Part shown: positions 8,903-17,558 of the stretch, piece by piece
Layout: the number at the start of each line of letters is the position of its first letter
How positions within the stretch are numbered: the first letter of the stretch is position 1
Assembly: GCA_025353765.1 (NCBI GenBank)
Contig: JANXOD010000023.1
Span: 1 to 60,438 of the forward strand
Direction: 5' to 3'
From: Sphingobacteriales bacterium
GTDB taxonomy: Bacteria; Bacteroidota; Bacteroidia; Sphingobacteriales; Sphingobacteriaceae
DNA: 60,438 nucleotides
The notes under the pieces: model-generated
The model's database searches: none
What the model saw: the letters and a program-made list of their open reading frames with translations, nothing else
Told to the model about the DNA's origin: nothing
Translations under genes and position numbers: made by a program

Positions 8903-9436
8903 CTAAAATAATTGCTGAATATCCCGTTTTACAATGGTTAATGCTGTATCATAAGGATTATCTGTTTCCAAATTTGCCAAATGCATTAGAATGGATTTAC
9001 TCACATCAACCGCCGAGGCATTTTCCGGTAAAGCATTTGTAGCCATGTTAACCATACTAATGGTATCTTCTTTTATTTTTTTAACCACAGTCCAGGCAGT
9101 ATTGCTTACATATATTTGTTGGGAAATATTATGCTGATATTCTGCCCGTATATCTGATAAAATCATATGCTGCATTTCACGGGCACTCATTCCTGACACA
9201 TGCAACCTGACGAGCATATTAGAGGGATTAATGCGCTCCAGAAAAAGAACAATGCGTTCATATGCCTGTAGTCTGAAGGGCAATACATGAGCTAAACCGG
9301 CTTTTTTAAATTCTATAGATTTTATATCTAACCTTTCTTTCAGGTAAGTATGCACAAAAAACCATCCCACAAAAAATATAATCACACCCGATATAGTGTA
9401 TTTTAAAATTTCTAAAATATACGATAACTCATTCAT
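8903..9436 (-). CDS. Uncharacterised single-span membrane protein upstream of the mutase
   Basis: A 177-residue protein not assigned to a function. One transmembrane helix is visible near the N-terminus (residues about 12-28, [16 protein letters not shown]). A soluble mostly helical region follows, with the basic start Y-L-K-E-R-L, the motif [17 protein letters not shown] near 53-69, and L-R-V/L-H-type segments. It resembles conserved hypothetical proteins of Bacteroidota found beside acyl-CoA mutase genes. It is followed 7 bp later by the mutase on the same strand, so they likely share a transcript. Whether it interacts with the mutase is unknown. Confidence 0.7.
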   Translation of the reverse strand: MNELSYILEILKYTISGVIIFFVGWFFVHTYLKERLDIKSIEFKKAGLAHVLPFRLQAYERIVLFLERINPSNMLVRLHVSGMSAREMQHMILSDIRAEYQHNISQQIYVSNTAWTVVKKIKEDTISMVNMATNALPENASAVDVSKSILMHLANLETDNPYDTALTIVKRDIQQLF

Positions 9437-9501
9437 AAATTGATAATTGTTAGTAGATGGTCACAAACCCTGTGAATTACACAAAAGTGAGCAATTTCAT
9501 G

Positions 9502-9509
9502 TATATTTG
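9502..9509 (+). promoter_or_regulatory. Bacteroidota -7 element for the IscA-type gene
   Basis: TATATTTG matches TAnnTTTG exactly and lies 20 bp before the ATG at 9530. No convincing -33 TTG is present at the right distance. Confidence 0.45.
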
Positions 9510-9529
9510 AATCATCATTTTTAATTATT

Positions 9530-9883
9530 ATGAATACAGATTTTGCTACTTCTACGGCCCCGGTTACCTTAACCGAAGGAGCTAAAAAGGAAATAAAAAA
9601 ATTGATATCACAACAGGAACTTGCTGAAGATTATGGCTTGCGCCTGGGAGTAGAAGGTGGCGGATGTGCCGGCATGAATTATATTTTAGGTTTCGATCAG
9701 AAAAAAGAAGGTGACCAGGAATATGTAATTGATGATATTAAAGTGTACATGCATAAAGCACATGGCTTGTATTTAGTAGGTATGGAAGTTGATTTCCAGG
9801 ATGGCTTAAATGCCCGTGGATTTACATTCAGTAATCCGAATGCAAGTAGCACCTGTGGTTGCGGTACTTCTTTTTCGGTTTAA
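9530..9883 (+). CDS. A-type iron-sulfur cluster carrier (IscA/ErpA/HesB family)
   Basis: A 117-residue HesB/IscA-fold protein. The three cluster-ligating cysteines are present: Cys46 in G-G-G-C-A-G-M-N-Y, and Cys109 and Cys111 in T-C-G-C-G-T-S-F at the C-terminus. Length and spacing match the family. Such proteins transfer Fe-S clusters from the scaffold to client enzymes in the cytosol. No suf or isc genes adjoin it in the window, so which system it serves cannot be told. It is monocistronic: a -7 element lies upstream and a convergent gene ends 7 bp after its stop. Confidence 0.93.
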   Translation: MNTDFATSTAPVTLTEGAKKEIKKLISQQELAEDYGLRLGVEGGGCAGMNYILGFDQKKEGDQEYVIDDIKVYMHKAHGLYLVGMEVDFQDGLNARGFTFSNPNASSTCGCGTSFSV

Positions 9884-9889
9884 CCTTCT

Positions 9890-11023
9890 TTAAAATTTGA
9901 ATACGGGCCCAAAATTCATATAATCTGCCTGAGCAGAGTGCAGATACGTTTTGGCCTGTATGCCTATATTTGGCGTTATAGCATAGGTTATCCCGCTTAT
10001 CCAATACCATTTTATATTTTTATAATAGCTGTTATAATATATATACTTACCTAGTTGGGCATTAACTATAAATTTCCACATGGTTACATCCCCACCTATA
10101 CTTACTCCCGTTCTCCAATGATCGTACGAAGTGCCATAATACTGAAAAGTTCCTAAATTATTTTGAGGGTTATACACTGAATAATAGTAGACCGCATCTA
10201 ATCCTGCTTTAGCAGTAATGAAATTATTTATGTGATAATTATATCCTGTATAAATACCACTTTTAAATAAACCGCTATGTTCCTGATAAACCCCTCGCCT
10301 TCCCACACCAAAACCAAACTCTATGGAGTTTTTTGGGAGCTGCATAAATTCGCTTTTATGTTTTCCAGATTCCGATGAAGCCCTGTCTATCCTTAAACCT
10401 GTAAAGATATTAAGGCTGTTAATACCGCTGTTAGGTATATTAAATCCGCTGTTTGAATAATGCAAAAAGCCTGCACCTGCCAGCAGGGTAATATTTGATT
10501 TTAAAGGCACTTGAATAGAAAGATCGGCTTTTAGAGTTTGATTTAAGTGGCTGCCTATAAATCGGTTCTTAAAATCTGTAAAATACGTTTTAGTAAGATA
10601 AGAAATACCAATTGCAGGAGTAAAATTAACGGAGGCATTGCCAATTTTAAGAAGTTGAAATTCAACTTGTCCAGCTAAACCATATGCTTGTCCGAATGCA
10701 TTTATAGAAGTATCCTGATGGCCTTTTAAATAATTCAGATCTCTGATAATCAAACTTATTCCACAGGTTTTAGCATGAGAAATTTTAATCCAATTATCTT
10801 TATTATTGCTTATATTCTTAAGATATGAAAAGTCTAATCCATATAATTTATCCTGTAAAAATCCGTCTTTATCTCCTAATGCATGCGCCCCTAATACTGC
10901 TTTAAATTCAAATGAATGACTATTATTTACTTCTTGGGCTTCTGAAGGAAATGAAATCGCATTTGCAAACAATATTGTACAAATTTTAAATCTCGTAATA
11001 GTCTTAATATTCATGCAAATCAA
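9890..11023 (-). CDS. Acyloxyacyl hydrolase / PagL-like lipid A deacylase
   Basis: A 377-residue predicted outer-membrane beta-barrel with an N-terminal signal (cleavage probably after S-E-A-Q near residue 30). The PagL-type catalytic signature H-Y-S-N-S-G is at residues 188-193 and is followed by I-P-N-S-G-I-N-S, as in lipid A 3-O-deacylases (His and Ser of H-x-S-N are the catalytic pair). It is about twice as long as proteobacterial PagL, with an N-terminal barrel-like extension common in Bacteroidota homologues. The likely role is removal of an acyl chain from lipid A in the outer leaflet. The substrate position is inferred from the family. Confidence 0.78.
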   Translation of the reverse strand: MICMNIKTITRFKICTILFANAISFPSEAQEVNNSHSFEFKAVLGAHALGDKDGFLQDKLYGLDFSYLKNISNNKDNWIKISHAKTCGISLIIRDLNYLKGHQDTSINAFGQAYGLAGQVEFQLLKIGNASVNFTPAIGISYLTKTYFTDFKNRFIGSHLNQTLKADLSIQVPLKSNITLLAGAGFLHYSNSGFNIPNSGINSLNIFTGLRIDRASSESGKHKSEFMQLPKNSIEFGFGVGRRGVYQEHSGLFKSGIYTGYNYHINNFITAKAGLDAVYYYSVYNPQNNLGTFQYYGTSYDHWRTGVSIGGDVTMWKFIVNAQLGKYIYYNSYYKNIKWYWISGITYAITPNIGIQAKTYLHSAQADYMNFGPVFKF

Positions 11024-11154
11024 TTACATATTTTTATGACGATAAAATACAATAATACAATGTATAACCGATATTAAGTTTCTATTGAAATAAATTTGTT
11101 TGTAACATTGTACAGAGTCCTGCTGTCAAACAAAAAGGATTTTATATTTAGACT

Positions 11155-12399
11155 ATGGCAACAACAATGAGTTATTCTGAAAATGTAAAGGTGGCTTTGC
11201 AATCTGTAAAAAGCAATAAGCTCCGTACATTTTTAACAGCCATCATCATTGCTATTGGTTTAATGGCCTTGGTTGGGATTTTAACTTCTATTGATGCCAT
11301 TGAAGGATCATTAAATAATACGTTCTCCAGTATGGGTGCTAACTCATTCACTATACGAAATCGGGGTATTGGTATTCGCATTGGCGGAAGCGGGCAAAAG
11401 CCTAAGCGTTTTAAGCCTATTTCTTATCAGGAGGCATTAGAGTTTAAAAATACTTTTACTTTTCCTGCCATCGTATCTGTAAATACATTTGCCTCCTTCG
11501 CAGGAACTGTAAAATATGGTAATGAAAAAACAAACCCTAATATTTCAGTTTTAGGAGCAGATGAAAATTATTTATTGACAGGAGGTTATAAGCTTGCTTT
11601 GGGACGTAATTTTTCTCAGGCAGAATTAGAGTATGGCACCAATGTAGTTATTATTGGCGATGAGATTAAAACCCGCTTATTTAAAATGCAAGATCCAACA
11701 AATCAACTGATTTTGGTGGGAAGCAATAAATTTAAAGTGATTGGTGTTTTTGCACCCAAAGGATCAAGCATGGGTTTTGGTGGTGATAAAGTTTGCGTAA
11801 TTCCCTTATTGAAGGCTAAACAGATCATGACTATTCAAAATCCATCTTATACCATTTCGGTGATGTCTAATGATCCAGCACAAATGGAATTTGCCATTGG
11901 CGAAGCTACGGGTGTTTTTAGAAACATTAGAAGTTTAAATGCCGGAGATGACAATAATTTTGAGATCACCAAAAGTGATGCCATTGCTCAAACCCTGGTT
12001 GATAATTTAAAATTTGTTCGAATTGGCGGTATTGCTATCGGAGCTATTACTTTAATTGGTGCAGCCATCGCCTTAATGAATATCATGATTGTCTCCGTAA
12101 CCGAACGTACCCGCGAAATTGGAATCAGGAAAGCCATTGGAGCCACTCCTCAAGTAATTAGAAGACAGTTTTTAATAGAAGCGACTGTTATTTGTTTAAT
12201 GGGGGGAGTTACTGGTGTATTTTTGGGAATTCTTATTGGCAACCTATTATCTATAGTTATGGGTGGATCTTTTATTATGCCTTGGGCCTGGACTATTTTA
12301 GGCCTAGCTCTCTGTGTTGGTGTAGGCCTTTTATCCGGCTTTTATCCGGCACTTAAAGCATCTAAACTTGATCCGGTAGAGTCATTGAGATATGAGTAA
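11155..12399 (+). CDS. MacB/FtsX-type ABC transporter permease
   Basis: A 414-residue permease. Helix 1 lies at about residues 25-45 (TFLTAIIIAIGLMALVGIL), preceded by the family motif S-N-K-L-R-T. A large extracytoplasmic MacB-like periplasmic core domain follows (about 50-275). Three C-terminal helices make up the FtsX domain, with V-T-E-R-T-R-E-I-G-I-R-K-A-I-G-A (about 315-330) as the coupling segment and the ending P-A-L-K-A-S-K-L-D-P-V-E-S-L-R-Y-E. It needs an ATPase partner, which is not next to it here. A near -7 element (TATATTTA) lies just before the start. Substrate unknown. Confidence 0.9.
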   Translation: MATTMSYSENVKVALQSVKSNKLRTFLTAIIIAIGLMALVGILTSIDAIEGSLNNTFSSMGANSFTIRNRGIGIRIGGSGQKPKRFKPISYQEALEFKNTFTFPAIVSVNTFASFAGTVKYGNEKTNPNISVLGADENYLLTGGYKLALGRNFSQAELEYGTNVVIIGDEIKTRLFKMQDPTNQLILVGSNKFKVIGVFAPKGSSMGFGGDKVCVIPLLKAKQIMTIQNPSYTISVMSNDPAQMEFAIGEATGVFRNIRSLNAGDDNNFEITKSDAIAQTLVDNLKFVRIGGIAIGAITLIGAAIALMNIMIVSVTERTREIGIRKAIGATPQVIRRQFLIEATVICLMGGVTGVFLGILIGNLLSIVMGGSFIMPWAWTILGLALCVGVGLLSGFYPALKASKLDPVESLRYE

Positions 12400-12406
12400 T
12401 TTTTAT

Positions 12407-13144
12407 TTATAACAGTTCGTTCTGCAACTGATAATCTGTTAATAGTTTACGTACATAAGGCAAATGTAGCGACTGTTTTAAAGCATCCGCATGCCTTAAA
12501 TGATGCATATCACTGGCTATAAATTCAATCATCATATTATCTACCAATTCTTCAGCAATTTTCTGGGAAGCCTTTCCATAATATCCTGTTAAAGAAATGG
12601 TATTTAATTGAAAATAACATCCCGTTTCTTTTATCTTACGATAGTTTTCTATGGACCCAAAGAGGTATGGATAACGTTCTGGATGAGCGAGAAGTGGCTT
12701 ATAACCTTTATCTTTTATTTTATTGATAATATCATCAAGGTTTTTTGGATAATTAATGTACGACAGTTCAAACAACAGAAAACCGTCGCCCATGGTTAAC
12801 AGATTGCCCTTTTCAAGCTTATTCCCAAATGTTTCATCCAGATAGTATTCAGCAGCAGCTTCTATATGAATATCTATATTCTGCTTAACTAATTCTTCTC
12901 TTAAAAGGGCTAAACCAGCAACTATTGTTTCGGGCGTATTCCGATAATAATCGGCCATAATATGTGGCGTAGTAATTATTTTGCGAAAGCCTAAATCCAT
13001 CATCTGCCGAACTAAAACGATAGATTCCTGTACACTTTGGGCACCATCATCTATTCCAGGAATGATATGGGAATGAAGATCTACTCCAAGTTTAGAAAAA
13101 TCAATTCCGGGTTCTTTTGGTTTTGATTTAAATATATTGAACAT
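12407..13144 (-). CDS. CpsB/YwqE-type tyrosine phosphatase (PHP family)
   Basis: A 245-residue PHP-domain phosphoesterase. Metal ligands: D-L-H-S-H-I-I-P-G-I-D-D-G-A (22-35), T-T-P-H-I near 59-63, E-A-A-A-E-Y-Y near 98-104, L-L-A-H-P-E-R-Y near 155-162, and S-D-M-H-H near 215-219. Such manganese-dependent phosphatases dephosphorylate the tyrosine kinase that controls polysaccharide polymerisation and export. The kinase is not in the window. Its start overlaps the rmlB stop by one base, so it is translated with the nucleotide-sugar operon, which fits a role in capsule or exopolysaccharide control. Confidence 0.9.
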   Translation of the reverse strand: MFNIFKSKPKEPGIDFSKLGVDLHSHIIPGIDDGAQSVQESIVLVRQMMDLGFRKIITTPHIMADYYRNTPETIVAGLALLREELVKQNIDIHIEAAAEYYLDETFGNKLEKGNLLTMGDGFLLFELSYINYPKNLDDIINKIKDKGYKPLLAHPERYPYLFGSIENYRKIKETGCYFQLNTISLTGYYGKASQKIAEELVDNMMIEFIASDMHHLRHADALKQSLHLPYVRKLLTDYQLQNELL

Positions 13145-14238
13145 TAGCGATCTGTATATTGTGCCTGATAATAAGATTGATAGCTACCGGAGGTAACACT
13201 ATATAGCCATTCATCATTAGATAAATACCATTCTACTGTTTTTTCCAACCCTTCTTCAAATTGTAAACTTGGGGCCCAGCCTAACTCATTTTGAAGCTTG
13301 GTAGAGTCTATTGCATAACGCAGATCATGACCTGCACGATCTGTTACAAAGGTTATCAGTTTTTGGGAAGTGCCGGCATCATGCCCCAGCTTCTTATCCA
13401 TAATTTTACAAAGTAAATGAATAAGGTCAATATTTTTCCACTCGTTATGGCCACCCACATTATAAGTTGAACTGGATTTAGCTTGATGGAAAATTACATC
13501 AATAGCACGAGCATGGTCTTCCACCCAAAGCCAATCGCGAATATTTTCACCTTTCCCGTAAACCGGGATAGGATTATTGTTTTTAATGTTATTAATGGCC
13601 AAAGGAATTAACTTTTCCGGAAAATGATATGATCCATAATTATTAGAACAGTTTGATATCACTGTATTCAGACCATAAGTATCCTGATAAGCTCTTACAA
13701 AATGATCTGAACTTGCTTTTGATGCAGAATAAGGGCTGTGAGGATCATAAGCGGTTTTTTCTGTAAACATTCCTTCTTCGCCCAAAGTGCCATAAACTTC
13801 ATCTGTGGAAACATGGTAGAAACGGTTATTTACTAGATTATCTTTCCAATATTTTTTAGCAGCATTCAATAGATTTACTGTTCCCATAACATTGGTCATT
13901 ACAAAATCTAGCGGACTAGTAATGGAACGATCTACATGTGATTCTGCTGCCAAATGAATTACTGCATCGAATTTTTCCTGGGCAAAAAACTCATCAATAA
14001 AAGCGGCATCTACAATATCACCTTTTACAAAGCGATAATTTGATTCATTTTCAACATCCTTTAAATTTAGCAGATTTCCGGCATAAGTCAATTTATCCAA
14101 GTTTACAATTTGGTAATCCGGATAATTGCTTACAAACCGCCTTACTACATGCGAACCTATAAATCCGGCCCCGCCGGTGATGAGTATTTTTTTCAATCTT
14201 AATATAGATTTGAGATGTGAGACCTTACAATCTCGCAT
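13144..14238 (-). CDS. rmlB: dTDP-glucose 4,6-dehydratase
   Basis: A 364-residue extended SDR enzyme that makes dTDP-4-keto-6-deoxyglucose, the precursor of dTDP-rhamnose and other deoxysugars. Seen: G-G-A-G-F-I-G-S-H (NAD-binding), A-E-S-H-V-D-R-S, S-T-D-E-V-Y-G-T-L-G (catalytic Asp-Glu), and Y-S-A-S-K-A-S (Tyr-x-x-x-Lys). The ATG at 14238 adds an N-terminal extension not normal for the family. The natural start is probably the TTG at 14194-14196 (reading LKKILITGG). The extension is encoded by low-complexity repeat DNA. rmlA, C and D are not present here. The galE stop lies 5 bp upstream of the long start. Confidence 0.93.
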   Translation of the reverse strand: MRDCKVSHLKSILRLKKILITGGAGFIGSHVVRRFVSNYPDYQIVNLDKLTYAGNLLNLKDVENESNYRFVKGDIVDAAFIDEFFAQEKFDAVIHLAAESHVDRSITSPLDFVMTNVMGTVNLLNAAKKYWKDNLVNNRFYHVSTDEVYGTLGEEGMFTEKTAYDPHSPYSASKASSDHFVRAYQDTYGLNTVISNCSNNYGSYHFPEKLIPLAINNIKNNNPIPVYGKGENIRDWLWVEDHARAIDVIFHQAKSSSTYNVGGHNEWKNIDLIHLLCKIMDKKLGHDAGTSQKLITFVTDRAGHDLRYAIDSTKLQNELGWAPSLQFEEGLEKTVEWYLSNDEWLYSVTSGSYQSYYQAQYTDR

Positions 14239-14243
14239 CTAAT
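14205..14243. repeat. Low-complexity 'atttgagatgtgag'-type repeat at the rmlB start
   Basis: A short GAGAT/CTCGCATCT-rich stretch (gatttgagatgtgagacc then aatctcgcatct) between galE and the conserved part of rmlB. It resembles the GAGATTTG/GAGATG block found at 38967-39010. It supplies the ATG and about ten codons of the over-long rmlB frame, which argues that the true start lies downstream. Confidence 0.4.
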
Positions 14244-15269
14244 TTACAATGAATTTTTCTGAATATATTTTTCCCATGCCCAGGCAGAGCTCGTCATTTC
14301 GTTAAGCCCTAATTCTGCTTTCCAGCCTAATTCTTTTTCTGCTTTTGATACATCACCGTAAATTTTCTCTATATCGCCTTCTCTTCGCGGTCCTATACGA
14401 TAATTCAGTTTTACACCACTTACGTTTTCAAAAGCCTGGATCACTTCTAAAACTGAACTTCCCCGGCCTGTGCCAATGTTATAAACGGAATATTGCTGTG
14501 AATAGATTTTATTTTCTAATAATTTTAAAGCTGCCACATGTGCTTTGGCTAGGTCTATTACATGAATATAATCCCTGATACAACTTCCATCGGGTGTGTT
14601 ATAATCATTGCCGTGAACTACAATTTCTCCCCGCTTTCCAATAGCAGACTGAGTTATAAAAGGCACTAAATTTTGGGGAACGCCTATAGGTAATTCACCA
14701 ATTAAAGCAGATGAATGGGCACCAACAGGATTAAAATATCTTAATGAAATAGCCTTTAAATTCTTATTTACAGACGCAACTTCCTGTAAAATTTTTTCAG
14801 AAACCTGTTTGGTATTTCCGTAAGGCGATTCTGCTTTTTTTACCCGAGCATCTTCTGTCACAGGCAATTTATCCGGCTGACCGTAAACTGTACAACTGGA
14901 TGAGAAAACAAAATTAACCTTACGGGATGTAAAGGCTTCGAGTAAATTGATAAGAGAATAAAAATTATTTCGATAATATTTTAAGGGCTTTTCAACAGAC
15001 TCTCCCACTGCTTTATACGCTGCGAAATGAATCACACCTTCAATATCGGGGTGCTGATGTATAAATTCAAGTGTTGCTTTTTCATCACACAAATCAAAAT
15101 CAAAAAATTCCGGACGAATACGAGTTATCTTTTCAATCTGATCCAAAATTTTAATGGATGAGTTGGAGAAGTTATCTATAATTACGGGTTTATACCCGGC
15201 GTTAACTAACTCTACTACCGTATGTGAACCAATATATCCGGTACCGCCGGTAATTAAAATCTTCTTCAT
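14244..15269 (-). CDS. galE: UDP-glucose 4-epimerase
   Basis: A 341-residue extended SDR enzyme interconverting UDP-glucose and UDP-galactose. Motifs: G-G-T-G-Y-I-G-S-H (7-15), V-I-D-N-F-S-N-S (NAD ribose binding), H-F-A-A-Y-K-A-V-G-E-S, S-S-S-C-T-V-Y-G, Y-G-N-T-K (the Tyr-x-x-x-Lys pair), and the substrate-side R-Y-F-N-P-V-G-A-H. Length is normal. It sits in a leftward run of nucleotide-sugar enzyme genes, so it probably supplies UDP-galactose for surface glycans. The start context is MKKILITGGTGYIG, which needs no correction. Confidence 0.96.
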   Translation of the reverse strand: MKKILITGGTGYIGSHTVVELVNAGYKPVIIDNFSNSSIKILDQIEKITRIRPEFFDFDLCDEKATLEFIHQHPDIEGVIHFAAYKAVGESVEKPLKYYRNNFYSLINLLEAFTSRKVNFVFSSSCTVYGQPDKLPVTEDARVKKAESPYGNTKQVSEKILQEVASVNKNLKAISLRYFNPVGAHSSALIGELPIGVPQNLVPFITQSAIGKRGEIVVHGNDYNTPDGSCIRDYIHVIDLAKAHVAALKLLENKIYSQQYSVYNIGTGRGSSVLEVIQAFENVSGVKLNYRIGPRREGDIEKIYGDVSKAEKELGWKAELGLNEMTSSAWAWEKYIQKNSL

Positions 15270-15287
15270 ATTATAACCTGTGTAGTA

Positions 15288-16373
15288 TCAAACTAAATGA
15301 GGTTTGTACCATATTTTTTTATCTGCATTAAACTCTTCAATTATTTTAGTATAAATCCTCAAATCATCAAAAGGTTTTTTAATATATACCGGGCTAAGTA
15401 CAGAACGGGCTAAAGGTATGTCAAATATACCTTCAGGATCTATAATTGCTATGTACATATATTTTTTATTAAATGATAAAAAAAGGGGCCGTTGTAGGCG
15501 TTCCTGCCATTCGGAGATTCTTTCCATAAATGTTGGCGTTAAAATATAACGGGCTTCGACCTGATCTGAACTGTAAACTGTAAATTTTTTATTAAAATCT
15601 GTATCTATAAGATCAACCACATTTTTTTCCTCGTCGTTTAGTCTTTGAAATATTTTATTGATAAACGGAATTTTTTGCTCCCAGGTGTTTGGCAAGACTA
15701 ATGTCCAGCTGGAAAGAGGCCTGTACAAATCAAGCTTGATAATTAATCCTTTAAATTCCTGGTCATACAGATTATTAGTGGGAGATAAAGATTTTAGAGA
15801 GCTGCGGAAAAAATTTATAACAATAAATACAAAACCAATTATAGGCACATTTAAGAATCGATTATATTTATTGGTTATCACATTTACATCCCATAATTCG
15901 CACTTAATTCCATCAATTTCTCCGCAAATAGTACCTTCGCTTAGGGTAAATAATGGCGCATTGTTTTCATTTTTAAAAAAACCAGTATCTGTCAACTCTT
16001 CGTTCGAAATCATTTTTTCAATAACATTAAACTCCGGGCAAACTGCTTTAGTTATTACACTGAATATTTTCTGCTGTGTATTTGAAATTACATCATACAA
16101 TTTACGGGCGTAAAGCCGACTTAAGATATAGGTGAATATTAAAATGACAGATAAAAAGAAAAGGGGGCTCATTAATCCAAGCATATTGGGTGGCATTTTA
16201 TCCTGAGGCCAATAACTAACAATGAATTGAATTGCAATGGGATAAACCACAGAAAGAGGCAATACTATCACCATACATGCTGCGGCAAGTTTCTTAAAAA
16301 ACAAATAAGAAATTCTTACTTTTTCTATTTGTTTAAGCTGTGGGGTTAATTGCTGATAAAGTTGGTCAATCAT
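15288..16373 (-). CDS. DUF3137 membrane protein, copy A
   Basis: A 361-residue protein with two transmembrane helices near the N-terminus (about 30-53 and 68-86) and a large cytoplasmic-looking domain containing the DUF3137 signature F-T-V-Y-S-S-D-Q-V-E-A-R-Y-I-L-T-P (about 264-280). It is paralogous to the next gene: both begin Q-L-Y-Q-Q-L-x-P-x-L-K, share the long segment FNKKFTVYSSDQVEARYIL, and end in D-K-K-I-W-Y-K-P-H-L. Function unknown. In many genomes DUF3137 genes neighbour lemA; here a lemA lies 13 kb away. Its place among sugar-nucleotide genes suggests a cell-envelope role, as an inference only. Confidence 0.8.
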   Translation of the reverse strand: MIDQLYQQLTPQLKQIEKVRISYLFFKKLAAACMVIVLPLSVVYPIAIQFIVSYWPQDKMPPNMLGLMSPLFFLSVILIFTYILSRLYARKLYDVISNTQQKIFSVITKAVCPEFNVIEKMISNEELTDTGFFKNENNAPLFTLSEGTICGEIDGIKCELWDVNVITNKYNRFLNVPIIGFVFIVINFFRSSLKSLSPTNNLYDQEFKGLIIKLDLYRPLSSWTLVLPNTWEQKIPFINKIFQRLNDEEKNVVDLIDTDFNKKFTVYSSDQVEARYILTPTFMERISEWQERLQRPLFLSFNKKYMYIAIIDPEGIFDIPLARSVLSPVYIKKPFDDLRIYTKIIEEFNADKKIWYKPHLV

Positions 16374-16407
16374 AATTAGATGTAATTATATTATAATGAT
16401 CATAGCA

Positions 16408-17511
16408 TTAAGTTAGATGAGGCTTGTACCATATTTTTTTATCTGTATTAAATTCTTCAATCATTTTACTAAAAATTTTTAAATCATTAAAGGGCTTTTC
16501 AATATTTGCCGGATCAAGTGCAGAACGGCTTAAGGGTATTTCAAATATACCTTCATGATCTATAATTGCCATATACAGACATTGTTCATTAAAAGATAAA
16601 AAAAGAGGTCGTTTTAGTTCTTCCTGCCATTCCGAAATTTTTTCCATAAATGTTGGCGTTAAAATATACCGGGCTTCAACCTGATCGGAACTATAAACTG
16701 TAAATTTCTTATTAAAATTGGTATCTGTAAGATCAACCACATTTTTTTCTTCATTATTAAATGTTTGCAGGGTCCTATTAGCAAATGAAAATTTTTGCTC
16801 CCAGCTATTTTGCAAAACTAATGTTCGGCCAGAAAGTGACTTGGGAAATTCAAGCTTTATAATCAATCCTTTAAATCCTTGGTCATACAAATCATTTTTA
16901 AAAAAAATTTTAAAATAACTAATAAAGAGATAAAATGTACTGAATAGGATTCCAAGTATCGGTATCATCATGAGCCGATAATATTTATTAGTAATAACAC
17001 TTACATCCCAAAGCTCAAAATTTAATTCATTTATTTCTCCATAAATAGTTCCTTTGCTTAAAGTAGTTAAAGGTGCATTGTTCTGCTCATTAAAAAAACC
17101 GGTATTTAAGATTTGTTGATTACTAATAATTTTTTTAATGACCCTGAGGCCTATACTTAACGAACCCGTGATAGAATTAAATATGCGTTGTTGTATATTA
17201 GATAGTATGCCAAAAAATATACCTGTAAAAAGCATACTCAAGGAGCCTGTAAAAAATAAAATCTTAGAAAAGCTGATTCTGTGTGAGTTATTTCTATTGA
17301 ACCACATAGTCCATTTTCCTATATTCATTGTTAATTGTTCAATAGGCTGGAGGCTAAAAAATAGATAAACAAAAATGAGATATATAAAAGAGAGCAATAT
17401 AAGTATCATACATGTTGCTCCCAGATTTTTAAAAAATAAATAAGGGATTCTTATTCTATTTAGTTTTTTAAGTTCAGGGAGTAATTGCTGATAAAGTTGT
17501 TCGGGTATCAA
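16408..17511 (-). CDS. DUF3137 membrane protein, copy B
   Basis: A 367-residue tandem paralogue of the preceding DUF3137 protein, 34 bp upstream on the same strand. It has the same two N-terminal helices (about 30-52 and 83-102), the same DUF3137 core with F-T-V-Y-S-S-D-Q-V-E-A-R-Y near residue 270, and the same terminal K-I-W-Y-K-P-H-L. The membrane region and the middle are more diverged than the core, so the duplication is not recent. It lies between copy A and the UDP-xylose synthase gene with ordinary spacing, and is probably co-transcribed with them. Biochemical role unknown. Confidence 0.8.
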   Translation of the reverse strand: MIPEQLYQQLLPELKKLNRIRIPYLFFKNLGATCMILILLSFIYLIFVYLFFSLQPIEQLTMNIGKWTMWFNRNNSHRISFSKILFFTGSLSMLFTGIFFGILSNIQQRIFNSITGSLSIGLRVIKKIISNQQILNTGFFNEQNNAPLTTLSKGTIYGEINELNFELWDVSVITNKYYRLMMIPILGILFSTFYLFISYFKIFFKNDLYDQGFKGLIIKLEFPKSLSGRTLVLQNSWEQKFSFANRTLQTFNNEEKNVVDLTDTNFNKKFTVYSSDQVEARYILTPTFMEKISEWQEELKRPLFLSFNEQCLYMAIIDHEGIFEIPLSRSALDPANIEKPFNDLKIFSKMIEEFNTDKKIWYKPHLT

Positions 17512-17558
17512 AATTTATTCTTTACAATAAAAATTATAATTAACCCATTAAATCAACA

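Noticed and set aside
9437-9529. Cobalamin riboswitch ahead of the mutase operon
   Set aside because: The gap is under 100 bp, and no B12-box-like or multi-stem structure was seen.
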